Shown here: one piece after another, positions 1 to 11,256 of the stretch
How the letters are laid out: every line of letters starts with the position of its first letter
Numbering within the stretch: the stretch's first letter is position 1
Assembly (NCBI GenBank): GCA_009746045.1
Contig: RPFO01000103.1
Coordinates: forward strand, 2,025,857-2,085,856
DNA length: 60,000 bases
Direction of reading: 5' to 3'
DNA from: Mesostigma viride
Taxonomy: Eukaryota; Streptophyta; Mesostigmatophyceae; Mesostigmatales; Mesostigmataceae
Position numbers and translations under genes: made by a program
The notes under the pieces: model-generated
Told to the model about the DNA's origin: nothing
Databases searched by the model: none
Seen by the model: the letters and a program-made list of their open reading frames with translations, nothing else

Positions 1-1612
1 AAGGCTGACCGGCGCCGTGCCGTCCCCCGTGTGCTCCACCGGGGTGCGCTGCCGCCGGCCGCCGAGCCGGTCGAGGTGGTACCACATGTCCTTGCCCTGG
101 TTGCGAGCCTGGCAGGCCTTGGCATCCGCGATGCACTGGGCCGCCTCCGCGTCCTGAGCGTGCTCGTAGGCCTCCACAAGGGCGGCCTTGAGCAATGGTT
201 TCTGCAGCGGGTCCCGGTTACGCTTGAGGCGGTGCCGGGCGGCCAAGACCTTGGGGTCCTGGCGGTAGAGCGGGCCGGGGCGGCGGCGGGGCATGACCGG
301 CAGGTGCCGGGCCGCCAGCACCGGGGCACGGGCCGCAAAGCCCACAAAAATGGCGGCGTTGGGGGCACCTTTATCCAGCTCGTCGACGTCCGCCCGGGCG
401 TCCAGGGCCGACAGGTACTCCTGGCGGCACCGGTTCCGCTCGTGCTCGGCGTCCGTCCAGTCCTCAGGATCTCCCTTGACCGGACGTAGAGCAGACCAGT
501 CAGGGCGGACCACTGGGGCGCGGCGCGCGGGCCGGACGTGGAACCGGAGCCGAAGGGTCGCGCGCACCAACCGGTGGTCAGAGCACACCGTCGGCGTGTC
601 AAACACTCGGGTGTCCAGGACCGAGGTGCACCTGGACTGCCGTACCACCACGTAGTCCAAACAGGCCTGACGGCCGTTAGGGCCACGAAAAGTGACCAAG
701 TTCTGTGAGGGACGTTGGAAGTGGCAGTTGACAGCAACCATCCCGCTATCCCGCAAAAAGGCAGAAAACAGGGGAGTGTTGTCGTTAGCAGTAATGTCAG
801 CAGGCGCAAAGCGGCTGCCAGCAGTGCCCACGGGGAGCGTGGCATTGGCGTCGAGCAGCATAACCAAAAAGTGGCGGGCCGGGGTGACCCCCTCAAGGTC
901 ATGCAAGGATTCGAAGAACTCCTCACGGGCCGACTCAGGTAGACCACTGTGGGGTGCGTAGCCCACCCCCACCGTGAGGTGGTGTTTAGACCGCCCCTCG
1001 ACAGAGGTGAAATGTGCTACCATAAGGCGTGGGGTTAGAAACTTATGCGTGCTGAGGCTAGCAACTGCCAGCGGCGAACACAAAAGACCAACACCACCTT
1101 GGCCAGGCGTACCGCTGCCAGCGAAGTAAATCCGCCAGCCACCCGCCATGCAAGCGATCAGTGCTCACCATGCCAAGTGGCACCGTGCGGCGGTGTTCCT
1201 GGACGCCTAATATAGATACACGATGCTCAATGCAGAATGCGACTAGCTCCTCTACCCGGCAGCTATGGTCGTCATCTAGCAATGTGCGGGTGTTAAAAAT
1301 GGCAAGGGCCAAGGATGCCTGCTGGCCCACCAGGGGAGGACGACGATGGATGATGGGGGTGGATGCGGCGGGGGGTGGAGGTGGGGGTGAAATGGAGGGG
1401 GGAAGGGAAGCGGTAGAAATAGTGCTTTTCATCACATTTATTTTGTCCTGCAAGCGTAGGATGCGAGCCTGCCGCTTGCCCGGGGTATTCGGGGTTGGGG
1501 CTGATTGCACAACGCCGAGGCGTAGGTAATCTAGCAAACGTTGGGTTTTACGAATCTGACATTTGACAGATGAGGTTGTGGCCCGAAATACCGGCACCAC
1601 CATGGCTTTCAT
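1..1612 (-). pseudogene. Non-LTR retrotransposon ORF2, endonuclease end, frameshifted and cut by the window edge
   Basis: Read on the minus strand, this is the N-terminal apurinic-endonuclease-like (APE) domain of a retrotransposon polyprotein. Near 1350-1230 the protein reads LAIFNTRTLL then VSILGVQEHRRT, the usual N and E positions of APE. After a one-base frameshift near 1140-1150 the frame runs open to base 1: GGVGLL at about 1085, LVMLLDANATLP near 860, and VCSDHRLVRATLRLRF near 575, the conserved SDH end of the nuclease. The linker towards the reverse transcriptase continues to the edge, so the RT lies outside. The frameshift makes this copy non-functional as read. It sits just downstream of an ORF1-like frame, the usual ORF1-ORF2 order. 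The clade is not determined. Confidence 0.8.
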
Positions 1613-1679
1613 GCACCCGACGGTTAGGTCGAGGCATGGTAGTGGAACGGGACTGTTTAGAGGCTGTCTCCGAAGCCTG

Positions 1680-2919
1680 TTAATAGCCGCGAGCCGACGA
1701 GGAAGGTTGTCTACCTACGGACACCACCGGAGGCAGCACCTTTCCTGCTAGACACCTCACGAGACTCGGCGCTCCGGGGCCCGGGGGTGTTAATCTGAAC
1801 ACCTTTAAGCTGCTTCCCATCAAAGAATGCTGCGAAGGAGCCATCCTGAAGCAGACGCAGCGCTTACCCGGGGTCTCGTGCTCCTTGGTTGCCTGGACGA
1901 TGGGGCTGTTCCACACCGCGCTCCTCGCCTTCAGTTGAGCCGGCGTGTAGTGTAGTCCTCGTCGAGGCTGAAGTCACCGCGCTGGAGCAGACGACGTGCT
2001 CCCAGAACGAGGCGTTTGTCGTGCCGGTGCATGGAGGCCATGGTGACGACGACCAGGCCCAGAGGGCCTGGCAGCCGAATGGCACGTTCAATGGCAACAC
2101 GGTTCTGGAGCTGCAGCCTCGGACCCCAGAAACGCTGGGCCGCGCAGCTCCTCGGTAAGTGAGTGTGCTGTCTCATGGGCGTCGCCTTTCTGGAAGTTCT
2201 TGATTACCATATTGCGTTGGCGTTGCTGCACTGCATTCTGGGTGACCGCAGCGGTAGCGGCAGACTTGGCCGCCTGTTGAACAATGCATGGTGGTCAACT
2301 GCTTGCCGGTAACGTCGGCAAACGTGGTTGTTTTGGCGGGGGCTGCCAGGGCTTTCTTCAGCTCCAGCAATTGGGCTGTCGCAGCTGCAGACGCCTCCGT
2401 CAGGACCTTAATGTCGCCCTGCATGGTCGTAAAAGACTGTGCGAGGTCCTGCAGTTGCCCGGTAATATCGGACGCGGGGGCTGGCCTGGCGATGGCTGTC
2501 GCTGGCAGCTCGACGAGCTCAGGGCAGCACGAAATAAGACAGGCAAGCTGACGCTGGTCCGCCTCCCAATGAGGCCACTCATCCGAAGGAGCGTCCATAA
2601 CCTGGCCGGTGGAAGGGTGGCGAATCGGGGCGTCGTTGTTGTTGCGGAGCGTCAGCACGCTGATTACGGCGGCGTCGTTGTAGGCGAGTAAGGTAGCGAT
2701 GTTTGCCAGGCTCAAACGCTGTTTGGGCATGTAGAATGATGAGGGAATGGCTTCCGGCAAGGAGGTTTCAGTATCTATCGGAGTTGCTTCCGAAGTCTTG
2801 GGCCGCTTTTGAGCGGCGTTCTCGGCGGCGACATGGCTGTCGTTGGCGATTTTGTTTGCAGCAAGCTGGGCATCGGTAGACTCGGCGACAGAAGCTGAAG
2901 ACGATGCGGGGGCCTCCAT
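1680..2919 (-). pseudogene. ORF1-type protein of the same non-LTR element, with at least two frameshifts
   Basis: The first frame, 2919-2173, starts MEAPASSSASVAEST and encodes a 248-residue product with an alanine- and glutamine-rich, probably coiled-coil stretch (QDLAQSFTTMQGDIKVL). Homology-like sequence then moves to other frames near 2270 and 1945. There it reads RNMVIKNFQKGDAHETA and later SLDEDYTPAQLKARRAVW, which resembles the RNA-binding C-terminal part of LINE ORF1 proteins. The two shifts are inferred from continuity of this pattern. ORF1 proteins coat element RNA and act as nucleic acid chaperones. No zinc knuckle was seen. Confidence 0.65.
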
Positions 2920-3187
2920 ATCTACGTTTAATCACACCTAGACGATGGCAGGGGGCGCAGGCACACGGTTCACGTGCGTGGTGCCGCCATAACGTGCAGA
3001 AAAATAGCGATATCTGCTGGGCAGGCCGCTGGCGCTAACTTCCGAAATCCTGGGCAATGGCTGCCAAAAATTAGATCAGCGTGTTCGTCATCAAAAAGCG
3101 AGTCTGTTGCAATTTACCCGACCAAATTTCATGCCCGGAGTCAAAAGTTATGAGCATTCTCGGCATCCATAGCTCGGCACACCTGCA
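2920..3187 (-). other. Probable 5' untranslated leader of the left-edge non-LTR element
   Basis: No credible frame is present. To the right of about 3188 the sequence matches family C (39540-39720 in inverse orientation), and the match stops abruptly at the bases CCATGCAG. The segment between that breakpoint and the ORF1 start at 2919 is therefore read as the 5' leader of the element filling 1-2919. The boundary is inferred from loss of similarity, with no target duplication seen. Confidence 0.4.
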
Positions 3188-4195
3188 TGGTATAGCATGG
3201 CTAAATTCTTAATGCAACATCCATGGGGGTCCCATTATAGGCATGGCTTGGCTAAGTTCTGAAGGCAACATCCATGGGGGCCATTGTGGGCGCACATGCG
3301 CGTGGGCCACATGCTAGGCTAAGCCTTACTAATCTACACTACTGGTATATATATTCCTAGTCTGAGGTGGCAGGAGGGGGCTGCCAGGGCTTGTGGTCAA
3401 CGTGCATGGATGACCGCCCCCCTCCAGTATATACCGGCTTCCCCCTTGCGCTCTGCCGGAGCTGGAGGTAGGTCGGCCATAGCTCGCGTCGCCGCTGTTG
3501 CTGGGCCAGGGTCAAGTCGTCGTCCAGCGTGAAGCGAGTCTCCGAGAGCTTCTTGCGGCATTTAAGGAACGCCAGCTTGTCCGCCATGTACTTAAAGGTG
3601 AGGAGCACGGGTGCCGGGCCAGCCTTCCCCCGCGCGCGGGGGAGGCGGACAGCCGACATGTCCAGCTCACCCGGTGAGTAACATGGGGGCAAGAATGTCG
3701 CGCTTAAATGCCTCAAGAAGGCTCGTGGAGGTCTCACCTGCCTGCTGGTCGAAGTGCTTGACGATGACATTGTGGCTGCGCCGGGCGATGTCGGCTTCCT
3801 CGCGAAGGTCGAGGGCTTGTTGCTTGAGTTGTGCCGAGATGGTGGAGGTGGTGGAGGTGGTGTGCTGCTTAAGCAAGTCCGCCCAGGTGGAGGGAGCATC
3901 GCCGGCCGGGCCAGCAGGAGCCGGCTGGGCAGCGATGTCCTTCACCGCCTGGGCGGTGAGGCCGGCGGTGTCATGCAAGCTCTCAAGGGCGTTGGCGTTG
4001 GCTTGAAGGCGTTGGTCGAGGTCGAGGAGCTGGGCTTTGATGTCGGCAGTGGAGGCGGAAATGGCAGTGGAGGTGGCGGTGAGGTGAGGAAGTTCAGCAG
4101 CCAGCGAACCACCCATTGCTGCGACGTCAGCAGCAAGGGGGGTCACGTGCTGCTGAAAGGCTTCCATGAGGATGGAACGGAGGGTGGGGGCGGAG
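3188..4195 (-). mobile_element. Family C retroelement fragment carrying a broken ORF1
   Basis: This is a second, inverted copy of the element at 37970-39977. Frames 4167-3667 and 3899-3357 are two pieces of one protein: EAFQQHVTPLAADVAAM at the start, then after a frameshift GELDMSAVRLPRARGK and KLSETRFTLDDD near the end. The product resembles a LINE ORF1 with a long coiled coil followed by an RNA-binding-like end. The untranslated part 3188-3356 also matches the other copy. It is 5' truncated at 4195 inside a CCATCCATC run, where a family A fragment begins, and truncated at 3188. Confidence 0.7.
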
Positions 4196-5020
4196 ATGGA
4201 ATGGATGGTCTAAGCTATCTAGGTCCTAGTTACAGGGGTGTGGGCACCATGGCCCGAATCGCTATGAATGCCATACTTGGTCACACGCGGAGCCCCCACA
4301 GGCTTGGGGATGGTCTCCTTCATCACTACTTGCCAAGTTGCCATCTATCCTTGCGCACCATATGCCTCCATATTACAGACAAACCAGGAGGCTGCCCGGG
4401 TGTGAGCCCGTCACGTCTAGTGTAGCACATGTCCATGCCGACTCTATCTGACACGAAAAGTCCACGGGTGGCGGCCCTGCCGCGCGCGGCCGGGGGCACG
4501 CCAGGTGAGGACATAACGCCCTGGCTGGGCGGGCTTGGTGCCAGCTAGTCTATATCTGATGTATCTACCTGATCTGTGCGGGCCAGGTGCCCGGCTAGGC
4601 CCAGGCGCCTGTGCCTAATAATGTGGGAAACATACGGGGCAAATCAGCGTACAAATCCTCATTACTAATGTGCAAACCAAAGGGGATGTTAAGGGCCTTG
4701 CGCAGCATCTTGGTGACGGCGCCGTCGAGTCGTTGCTCCAGCTCCTGCGTCAGTGTCCAGGTCTCGGCGCCGTAGGTCAGGATCGTCAGAATGACGACCT
4801 TGAAGAGGTCACGCTTGACGATCCGGGGTAGGGCGGGGTTGCTCCACCAGCGGCGGTGGTCATGGAGGTGCGCCCACGCCATATGCCGATCCGTGTCGTC
4901 ATGTCGTCCTCGCAGTCGGGAAGCCAACTGCCGAGCAGCTTGAAGCGGCCTGAAGGAGGGTAGTTGACCTCGGCATCGTCTAAGAGGCGGAGTGTGGGTG
5001 GGGCCCCTGCCATGCCGATG
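4196..5020 (-). mobile_element. Family A non-LTR fragment (C-terminal part of ORF2 and 3' UTR)
   Basis: The minus strand carries the post-RT region of family A, nearly identical to 7435-8215: [20 protein letters not shown] then NIPFGLHISNEDLYADLP. Small indels break the frame. The copy lacks the hairpin and (TTAA)n tail of other family A ends. Both edges fall in GGATGGATGG motifs: the left abuts family C and the right abuts a family B-like 3' UTR remnant (5021-5070, CAAACA..CCTACCGGT). The C-terminal region resembles that of RTE-type elements. Confidence 0.75.
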
Positions 5021-5070
5021 GATGGATGGAAGCAAACAATCCTACCGGTTCTATTCTATCCATTACAATT

Positions 5071-5835
5071 CGTTCAAGTGGCCCGCCGGAGCGGCTGTAC
5101 AATTTTTCCCAGTGAGCGCGCTGCCAAGTGTACTTGTGGGCAAATTTTTAGGTGCCCCGTCACTTCGAGGTACTAAAAATTAGGCTACGGTACGAATTCA
5201 GCGAATTTCAGCGAATTTTCAGTCGAACCAAAGGAAGTGACGGCAACTACCAAAAAGTTTCCGTTACGAATTTTCAGCCCAACACTCGCGCAAAATGAAG
5301 TGACGGCAACTACCAAAAAGGTTCCGTTACGAATTTTCACTCCCACACGTTTGCACAAGAGGAAGTGACGGCAACTACCAAAACGTTTCCGTTACGAATT
5401 TTCAGTCCCACACTTCGCGCAAATTTTAGTAGGGCTGCACGCAAGCTACCTTTCAAAATTTTGCGCTAGTATGGAACGCATTTCATTCGTCTGGAGGAAC
5501 GCTGCCCGCCAACTACCCCCGTTCAGAATGTTCCGCCGAAATTTACTTGAGATTTGGAAATCTGAACGTGCGCGCAAATTTTAGTAGGGCTGCACGCAAG
5601 CTACCTTTCAAAATTTTGCGCAAGTATGGAACGCAATTCATTCGTCCGGAGGAATGCTGCTCGTCAACTGCCCCCGTTCAGAAAGTTGCGCCGAACTTTA
5701 CTTGAGATTTGGAAATCTGAACGTGCGGTTGGAGTTTCGCGGGGAAACCCAAGTTCCCGAGTAATTCACCAATGACGCGCTTCGAACACTTGCCCGCTAA
5801 AACCTAAGCAGCCGCTCCGGCTGGCCACTTAAACG
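5071..5835. mobile_element. 765-bp inverted-repeat element (MITE-like)
   Basis: The ends are 27-bp inverted repeats, 5071-5097 and 5809-5835, starting CGTTYAAGTGGCC and ending GAGCGGCTG with about two mismatches. There is no coding frame. The interior holds about three copies of a 60-65 bp unit (5230-5411, core GTGACGGCAACTACC) and two copies of a 160-bp unit (5416-5573 and 5574-5733) that starts near TTTAGTAGGGCTGCACGC. The inverted ends and lack of a gene suggest a non-autonomous DNA transposon. No convincing target duplication was found, so the superfamily is unknown. Confidence 0.6.
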
Positions 5836-5868
5836 AAACGGGATGTATCTAGAGGCTATACTAACTAT

Positions 5869-5954
5869 TAATTAATTAATTAGACTCGTGCTCCCGCTGC
5901 CAGGGGAGTCACGGAGCATTAACCCCAATGGATGGATGCAAACAGTCCTACCGG
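5869..5954 (-). mobile_element. 86-bp family B 3' end with 10-bp target duplication
   Basis: A very short 5'-truncated copy consisting of tail (TTAA)n, hairpin, and the GGATGG to TACCGG part of the 3' UTR. TACTAACTAT occurs at 5859-5868 and again at 5955-5964, which fixes the insertion edges. The hairpin loop is altered (GCTGCCAG inside the stem). Confidence 0.75.
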
Positions 5955-5964
5955 TACTAACTAT

Positions 5965-7092
5965 ATCAAGGAGACAACCAGTGCAGATGTAATCCTAAGG
6001 CATGCCAGATATGGCGTGTATTGCCAGGCCCTAGTAGCGGTCTCGCCTGGCTGGCATTCTTCCCATTTTTGGAAACACCCCGGCCATACGAGCAGTTTTG
6101 GCAGGCAAATGCGGTTCAACGAGCTGTTTGTCGTTGTTGCCTTGTCGCGAAGAAGATAAATCGTGTTGATCAGCAGCACTTGTTGTAAATCTTCAGCAAT
6201 TACACGTGATGCTTACTTCGATTGAACTTGACACTAAGCAGCTTATTCGTTGTTTCCATAATGAAAGCGTTCATGACGACCATGAGCCCTCGAGTCGTGA
6301 CAGCAGACATCACCCTGAATTAATTAATTAATTAGTCTCGTGCTCCCGTTGGGGAGTCACGGAGCATTAACCCCGATGGATGGATGGGTGGGTGCAAACA
6401 GTCCTACCGGTCTAAGCTATCTACATCCGCTACCTATGACATCTATCTAACAGCATTCTAACTACAACATCTATCTAGACAGCCTCACGCTGCCCTAGGG
6501 GACCTGTCTGGCGTGCCTCCCACGGGTTTGCACACGCGGGCGCTTCCCCACGGGGGGGGCTCGTTGTCCTCTATGACCTGGGCCCACTTGGCCTTGTCCA
6601 TCATCTTCGTCCAAATCACGTAGAGGCCTAGGCCCCCCATGTCCTCTACTAGCTGTTCTTTGAAGGTGCGGGCCTTGCGGCGTCTAGTAACATCACTGGG
6701 CCCAGCCCACGTCAGGAGGTGCCAGCCAGGCTGAGCTGGTCGCAGACCTGCGGGGGGGCCACGTGAGGTGTCAACCTGGTTGGTGCGAGCTAAGTGCCCT
6801 CACCCTGAAGGGGTTGGCTTACTACGATAACCACGGCGTGCCAATAGACATCAATGATGCTGGCTGGTCGTTGGAGCCAGTAAACTGACCCTCGCGACAA
6901 AAATGTTATTGCTGTTTCGGTAGACGGCTTGCAAAGTTGGCTACTTAGCCGTGGAGGAGGCTTCCATGTTGGCTCCACTATCGGATGCGCCGGCTCGATG
7001 TGGCCATGGAGTTGGTCGGGACAGGGAAGTTCCAGCCTTTTAATTGCCGGCAAATTCTCCGAGCTATATTTACCCTTGTACACGGAAATGTA
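5965..7092. other. Unidentified sequence split by a family B insertion
   Basis: Excluding the insertion at 6320-6799, this holds about 640 bp of unrecognised sequence. It starts with the dispersed motif ATCAAGGAGACAACCAG, the inverse of an R2 repeat end. Two minus frames of 72 codons (6179-5961) and 97 codons (7083-6790, containing VYWHAVVIVVSQPLQG) are open, but they do not join into one frame when the insertion is removed and no family was recognised. Confidence 0.3.
6320..6799 (-). mobile_element. Family B 3' end, 480 bp, with 10-bp target duplication
   Basis: TCACCCTGAA is at 6310-6319 and again at 6800-6809. Between them, in minus orientation, lie the (TTAA)n tail, the CAAC-loop hairpin, the short GGATGG run, the 3' UTR, and the last codons of family B ORF2 (the region matching 42200-42480). 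It is 5' truncated, as expected for target-primed reverse transcription. Confidence 0.85.
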
Positions 7093-7339
7093 GGTGACAT
7101 TAATTAATTAATTAATAGACACGTGACTGCGTCACGTGAGCATAAGTCCTCAGTGGGAGGGGAGGCATGGGATGGAATGGATGGTCTAAGCTATCTAGGT
7201 CCTAGTTACAGGGGTGTGGGCACCGCGGCTCGAATCGCTATGAATGCCATACTTGGTCACACGCGGAGCCCCCACAGGCTTGGGGGTGGTCTCCTTCATC
7301 ACTACTTGCCATCTATCCTTGCGCACCATCTGCCTCCAT

Positions 7340-10169
7340 TAATTAATTAATTAATAGACACGTGACTGCGTCACGTGAGCATAAGTCCTCAGTGGGAGGG
7401 GAACATGGGATGGAATGGATGGTATAAGCTATCTAGGTCCTAGTTACAGGGGTGTGGGCACCGCGGCCCGAATCGCTATGAATGCCATACTTGGTCACAC
7501 GCGGAGCCCCCACAGGCTTGGGGGTGGTCTCCTTCATCACTACTTGCCATCTATCCTTGCGCACCATCTGCCTCCATATTACAGACAAACCAGGAGGCTG
7601 CCCGGGGGTGAGCCCGTCACGTCTAGTGTAGCACATGTCCATGCCGAGTCTATCACGAAAAGTCCACGGGTGGCGGCCCTGCCGCGCGCGGCCGGGGGCA
7701 CGCCAGGTGAGGACATATCGCCCTGGCTGGGCGGGCTTGGTGCCAGCTAGTCTATCTGATGTATCTACCTGATCTGTGCGGGCCAGGTGCCCGGCTAGGC
7801 CCAGGCGCCTGTGCCTAATAATGTGGGAAACATAGGGCAAATCAGCGTACAAATCCTCATTACTAATGTGCAAACCAAAGGGGATGTTAAGGGCCTTGCG
7901 CAGCATCTTGGTGACGGCGCCGTCGAGTCGTTGCTCCAGCTCCTGCATCAGTGTCCACGTCTCGGCGCCGTAGGTCAGGATCGTCAGAATGACGACCTTG
8001 AAGAGGTCACGCTTGACGATCCGGGGTAGGGCGGGGTTGCTCCACCAGCGGCGGTGGTCATGGAGGTGCGCCCACGCCATGCCGATCCGTGTCGTCATGT
8101 CGTCCTCGCAGTCAGGAAGCCAACTGCCGAGCAGCTTGAAGCGGCCTGAAGGAGGGTAGTTGACCTCGGCATCGTCTAAGAGGCGGAGTGTGGGTGGGGG
8201 CCCTGCCATGCCGAGGGCCAGGGCCTCCGTTTTGGGGCTGATTTCTAGACCAACCGCCCGAGCCTCGAGCGCCAGGCAGTCCAGCCAAAGTTGGGCAGAC
8301 TCCGGCTTCTCGATGAGCGTGATGTCGTTGGCATAAATGAGGTCAGCTAGTAAATTCTGCTTGTTAGTCGGCCCCCCTTCCCCAAGCTCGTTCGTGATCG
8401 CTAGGCCAGGGGCACGGCCTGCAATGCTAGCAAAGCGAGCACGTGCCTGGCGCATAACATAATCCACTACAATAATAAACAGGTACGGCGACAGGACGCA
8501 ACCCTGCCAGACGCCGGTCTGCAGTGGGCAGGGCGGGGTAATGCCGTGTTGAGTGCGCACCGAAGTGGTCGACCCCTCATACAGCGTGCGGATGACGGTA
8601 ATCAGGGGAGTGGGGACGCGAGCGCGAGCAAGTACAGCCCATAGAGCGTCCCAGAGGACAGAATCAAAAGCCTTGATGAAGTCGACGAAGATCAGGATGG
8701 CGGGAAACTCACCAGGTTGCAGGAGAGCGATTTCCTCGAAGAGGCGACGCGCGACGAAGATGGCCATGACGGTGTTGCGCCCAGGACGGAAGCCCATTTG
8801 ACTTTCCCCAAGGTGACAGTCGAGAGCAGAACGAAGGCGGTTGAGGATCATGAGCATGAACAACTTAAGTGCGGCGCTCTGGATGCAGACTCCTCTGTAG
8901 TTGGCGGGGTCGTCAGGGGAACCTTTGTTTTTGTACAGCATAATACGGTAGCTGTGCTGCCACTCAGGAATCGGCGGCGCGTCGGCAAGCAGGATCCGGT
9001 TGCAGACGTCAAGCAGGAACCCCGTGAGCGCCGTCAGCTTAATCACCGGGGCTGGGAGCTGGTCAGGTCCAACGGCAGCATAGAAGCGGAGTTGCTTGGC
9101 GGCGGTGCTCAGCTCGAGCTCGGTGAACGGCGGGAGCTCGTTGGGGTGGGCCAGGGGTTCCGTCAGGGCTGGGTACGTGTAGTCCTGCTCAGCGGCAGGC
9201 GGCGTGGGCGGCGCAGGGACGTCCGCCGGTGCTACTGCCAGGCGTGCGGCCGCCAGAGGGCCAAGCGGCGGAGGCGGCGGGGGGGCGCCGAGCAGCCGGG
9301 ACTGGGAGGAATACCACTGGTTGAGCTGCTGCTGCGGTGAGCCAGAGAGCGTCCGCGGCGCCGGCTGCGCGCCGCCGGCGGGCCGTTGGGCGTGACGCAG
9401 GCGGGTCCAGGCGTACTTGCCGTGCTGGTCCTTGAGGTGGGCGAAGTACTCGCGGACATGAAGGTCCTCCTGCTCCTTGGTCGCCTGCCGGATGGCCGAG
9501 TGGTAATCGGCTTTGAGGCGGGCGTAGCGGGCGGGGTCGCGGTTGTCGCGCAGGGCTTGCCGGGCCTGGATGACGGCGGGGAGCCGGTGCAGGCTGGTGA
9601 AGCGGGGCGGGCGGCGGGGGGGCAGTAGGGCCCCGGCCGCGGGCAGCTTGTCAGCGAGGTGCCGAAGGGCCGATGCCGGGCCGGCAGCGAACAGCTGGGC
9701 GTGGCTGGCCGGGATGTCCAGCGCGTCGACGAACGCCTCTGCGGCGCGCTTGTGGGCGCGTTTTTCAGGGAAGTCCTCCAGAGCGTCGTCAGATTTCTCG
9801 AGCAACTGAAGTGTGCGCAAATCAGGTGGTGCCACGTGCTTACGAAAGGGCGAGGGGAATCGCAGGCGGATGCGGGCGGTGACGATGCGATGATCGGAGC
9901 GCACCAGGGGGATCACATGCGAGCGAGCAGCTAGTACAGATCCTTGATGACGCTTGCGCATTACAACATAGTCAATGCAGCGTTCAGTGCCAGTTGGCGA
10001 GGTGTGTGTGACCAAAGCATCTGGACTATGTGGAAAGCGGGTGTTGGCAGTGACCAAATCGCATGTCGTAAGCAAATCAGCAAAAAGTTCGGTGTTGGCA
10101 TTGGAGACCGTACCGTTGGGGGCGTGCTGACATCCGCCAGTACCTCCATATTACAGACAGTACCTCCAT
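7340..10169 (-). mobile_element. Family A copy A2, 2.83 kb, 12-bp target duplication
   Basis: ATCTGCCTCCAT is at 7328-7339 and at 10170-10181. The insert starts on its 3' side with (TTAA)n, the CACGTGAC hairpin and a 3' UTR. It then carries ORF2 from RT back to the end of the endonuclease. It is 5' truncated within the endonuclease domain near 10150, with a short CCTCCATATTACAGACAG duplication at the 5' junction. The target was the older copy A1. Confidence 0.85.
7433..10150 (-). pseudogene. Family A ORF2: endonuclease end, reverse transcriptase, C-terminal domain; catalytic Asp changed
   Basis: One frame of about 900 codons is open from a stop near 10150 to 7433. Order: the end of the APE domain (GTERCIDYVVM then VRSDHRIVTARIRLRF, about 10000-9840), a linker, RT blocks (SYRIMLYKNKGSPDDPANYRG near 8920, ESQMGFRPGRNT, ILIFVDFIKAFDSVLW near 8690, GVWQGCVLSPYLF near 8500), then the active-site box near 8330. 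That box reads LIYANDITL: the first aspartate of YADD is asparagine, codon at 8327-8329. The post-RT region GAETWTLMQELEQRLDG resembles RTE-type elements. With no start and a changed catalytic residue, this copy should be inactive as an RT, although the frame itself is uninterrupted. Confidence 0.85.
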
Positions 10170-10493
10170 ATCTGCCTCCATATTACAGACAAACCAGGAG
10201 GCTGCCCGGGGGTGAGCCCGTCACGTCTAGTGTAGCACATGTCCATGCCGAGTCTATCACGAAAAGTCCACGGGTGGCGGCCCTGCCGCGCGCGGCCGGG
10301 GGCACGCCAGGTGAGGACATATCGCCCAGGCTGGGCGGGCTTGGTGCCAGCTAGTCTATCTGATGTATCTACCTGATCTGTGCGGGCCAGGTGCCCGGCT
10401 AGGCCCAGGCGCCTGTGCCTAATAATGTGGGAAACATAGGGCAAATCAGCGTACAAATCCTCATTACTAATGTGCAAACCAAAGGGGATGTTC

Positions 10494-10529
10494 AGTCCTC
10501 ATTACTAATGTGCAAACCAAAGGGGATGT
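10494..10529 (+). repeat. Junction duplication of family A sequence
   Basis: TCCTCATTACTAATGTGC and the bases up to GGGGATGT occur at about 10457-10489 and again at 10497-10529, separated by TCAG. This is the 5' junction of the family B insertion B3 and is not a normal target duplication. Template switching is a possible cause. Confidence 0.6.
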
Positions 10530-10737
10530 GCAATCCCGTGGGAGGCACGCCAGATAGCTCCCCTAGGGCAGCGTGCGGCTGCCTAGATAGATGTTGTAGT
10601 CAGAATGCTGTTAGAAAGATGTAGTATGTAGCCAACGTAGATAGATTAGACCGGTAGGACTGTTTGCACCCATCCATCCATCCATCGGGGTTAATGCTCC
10701 GTGACTCCCCAACGGGAGCACGAGTCTAATTAATTAA
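10530..10737 (+). mobile_element. Family B 3' end (copy B3)
   Basis: A plus-oriented 3' end: the GCAATCCCGTGGGAGG segment, the 3' UTR with TAGACCGGTAGGACTG, a short CATCC run, the GACTCCCC-AAC-GGGAGC hairpin and the (TTAA) tail. It is about 94% similar by eye to 36660-36893. Its tail supplies the TTAA at which the piggyBac element starts. Confidence 0.75.
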
Positions 10738-11256
10738 TTAGTGGGGAGGACCATTTTTGGCACTTCCAGACCCCTGAAAATAAAAAAAATCATAACTCAC
10801 AGACCACAACTCCAAATACCCTCAACCCAGGTGCTAGGAACATCTACACTTCAAGGGCTTTCAGAATATGCAATAATATCTTGAGTACATAAAGTGGTTT
10901 GCAAGATATTTACTGTCAAAGTTGGACAAAAGACGAACTTTTTCGCGCAAGAAAAAGTTAACCCCCACCTCAAATCTTTAGGATGGTTCTGAACCACAAA
11001 TGCATGGCTGGATAGTGTAGACAGGTAGTCCAAAGGTCCCCAACTGGGGGGGGTGCACTCAGAATTGCATTATAATGCTTATATCACGTTCATATTGGCA
11101 GATGACTACGAGCAGCCAAAAACAGGGAAATTGGTATGTCAACCCTTGCATGGCTTGCATGATGTTTTACATATGTTCTAGTGCCATAAACATGTTGTCA
11201 CTGTCAAATAAACATGATGTGCAATAACACAAGCCGGTGGTGGCTCAAACATCACC

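Noticed and set aside
1161-1529. Plus frames over 31-1529
   Set aside because: They are antisense shadows of the minus-strand endonuclease domain, which has recognisable motifs.
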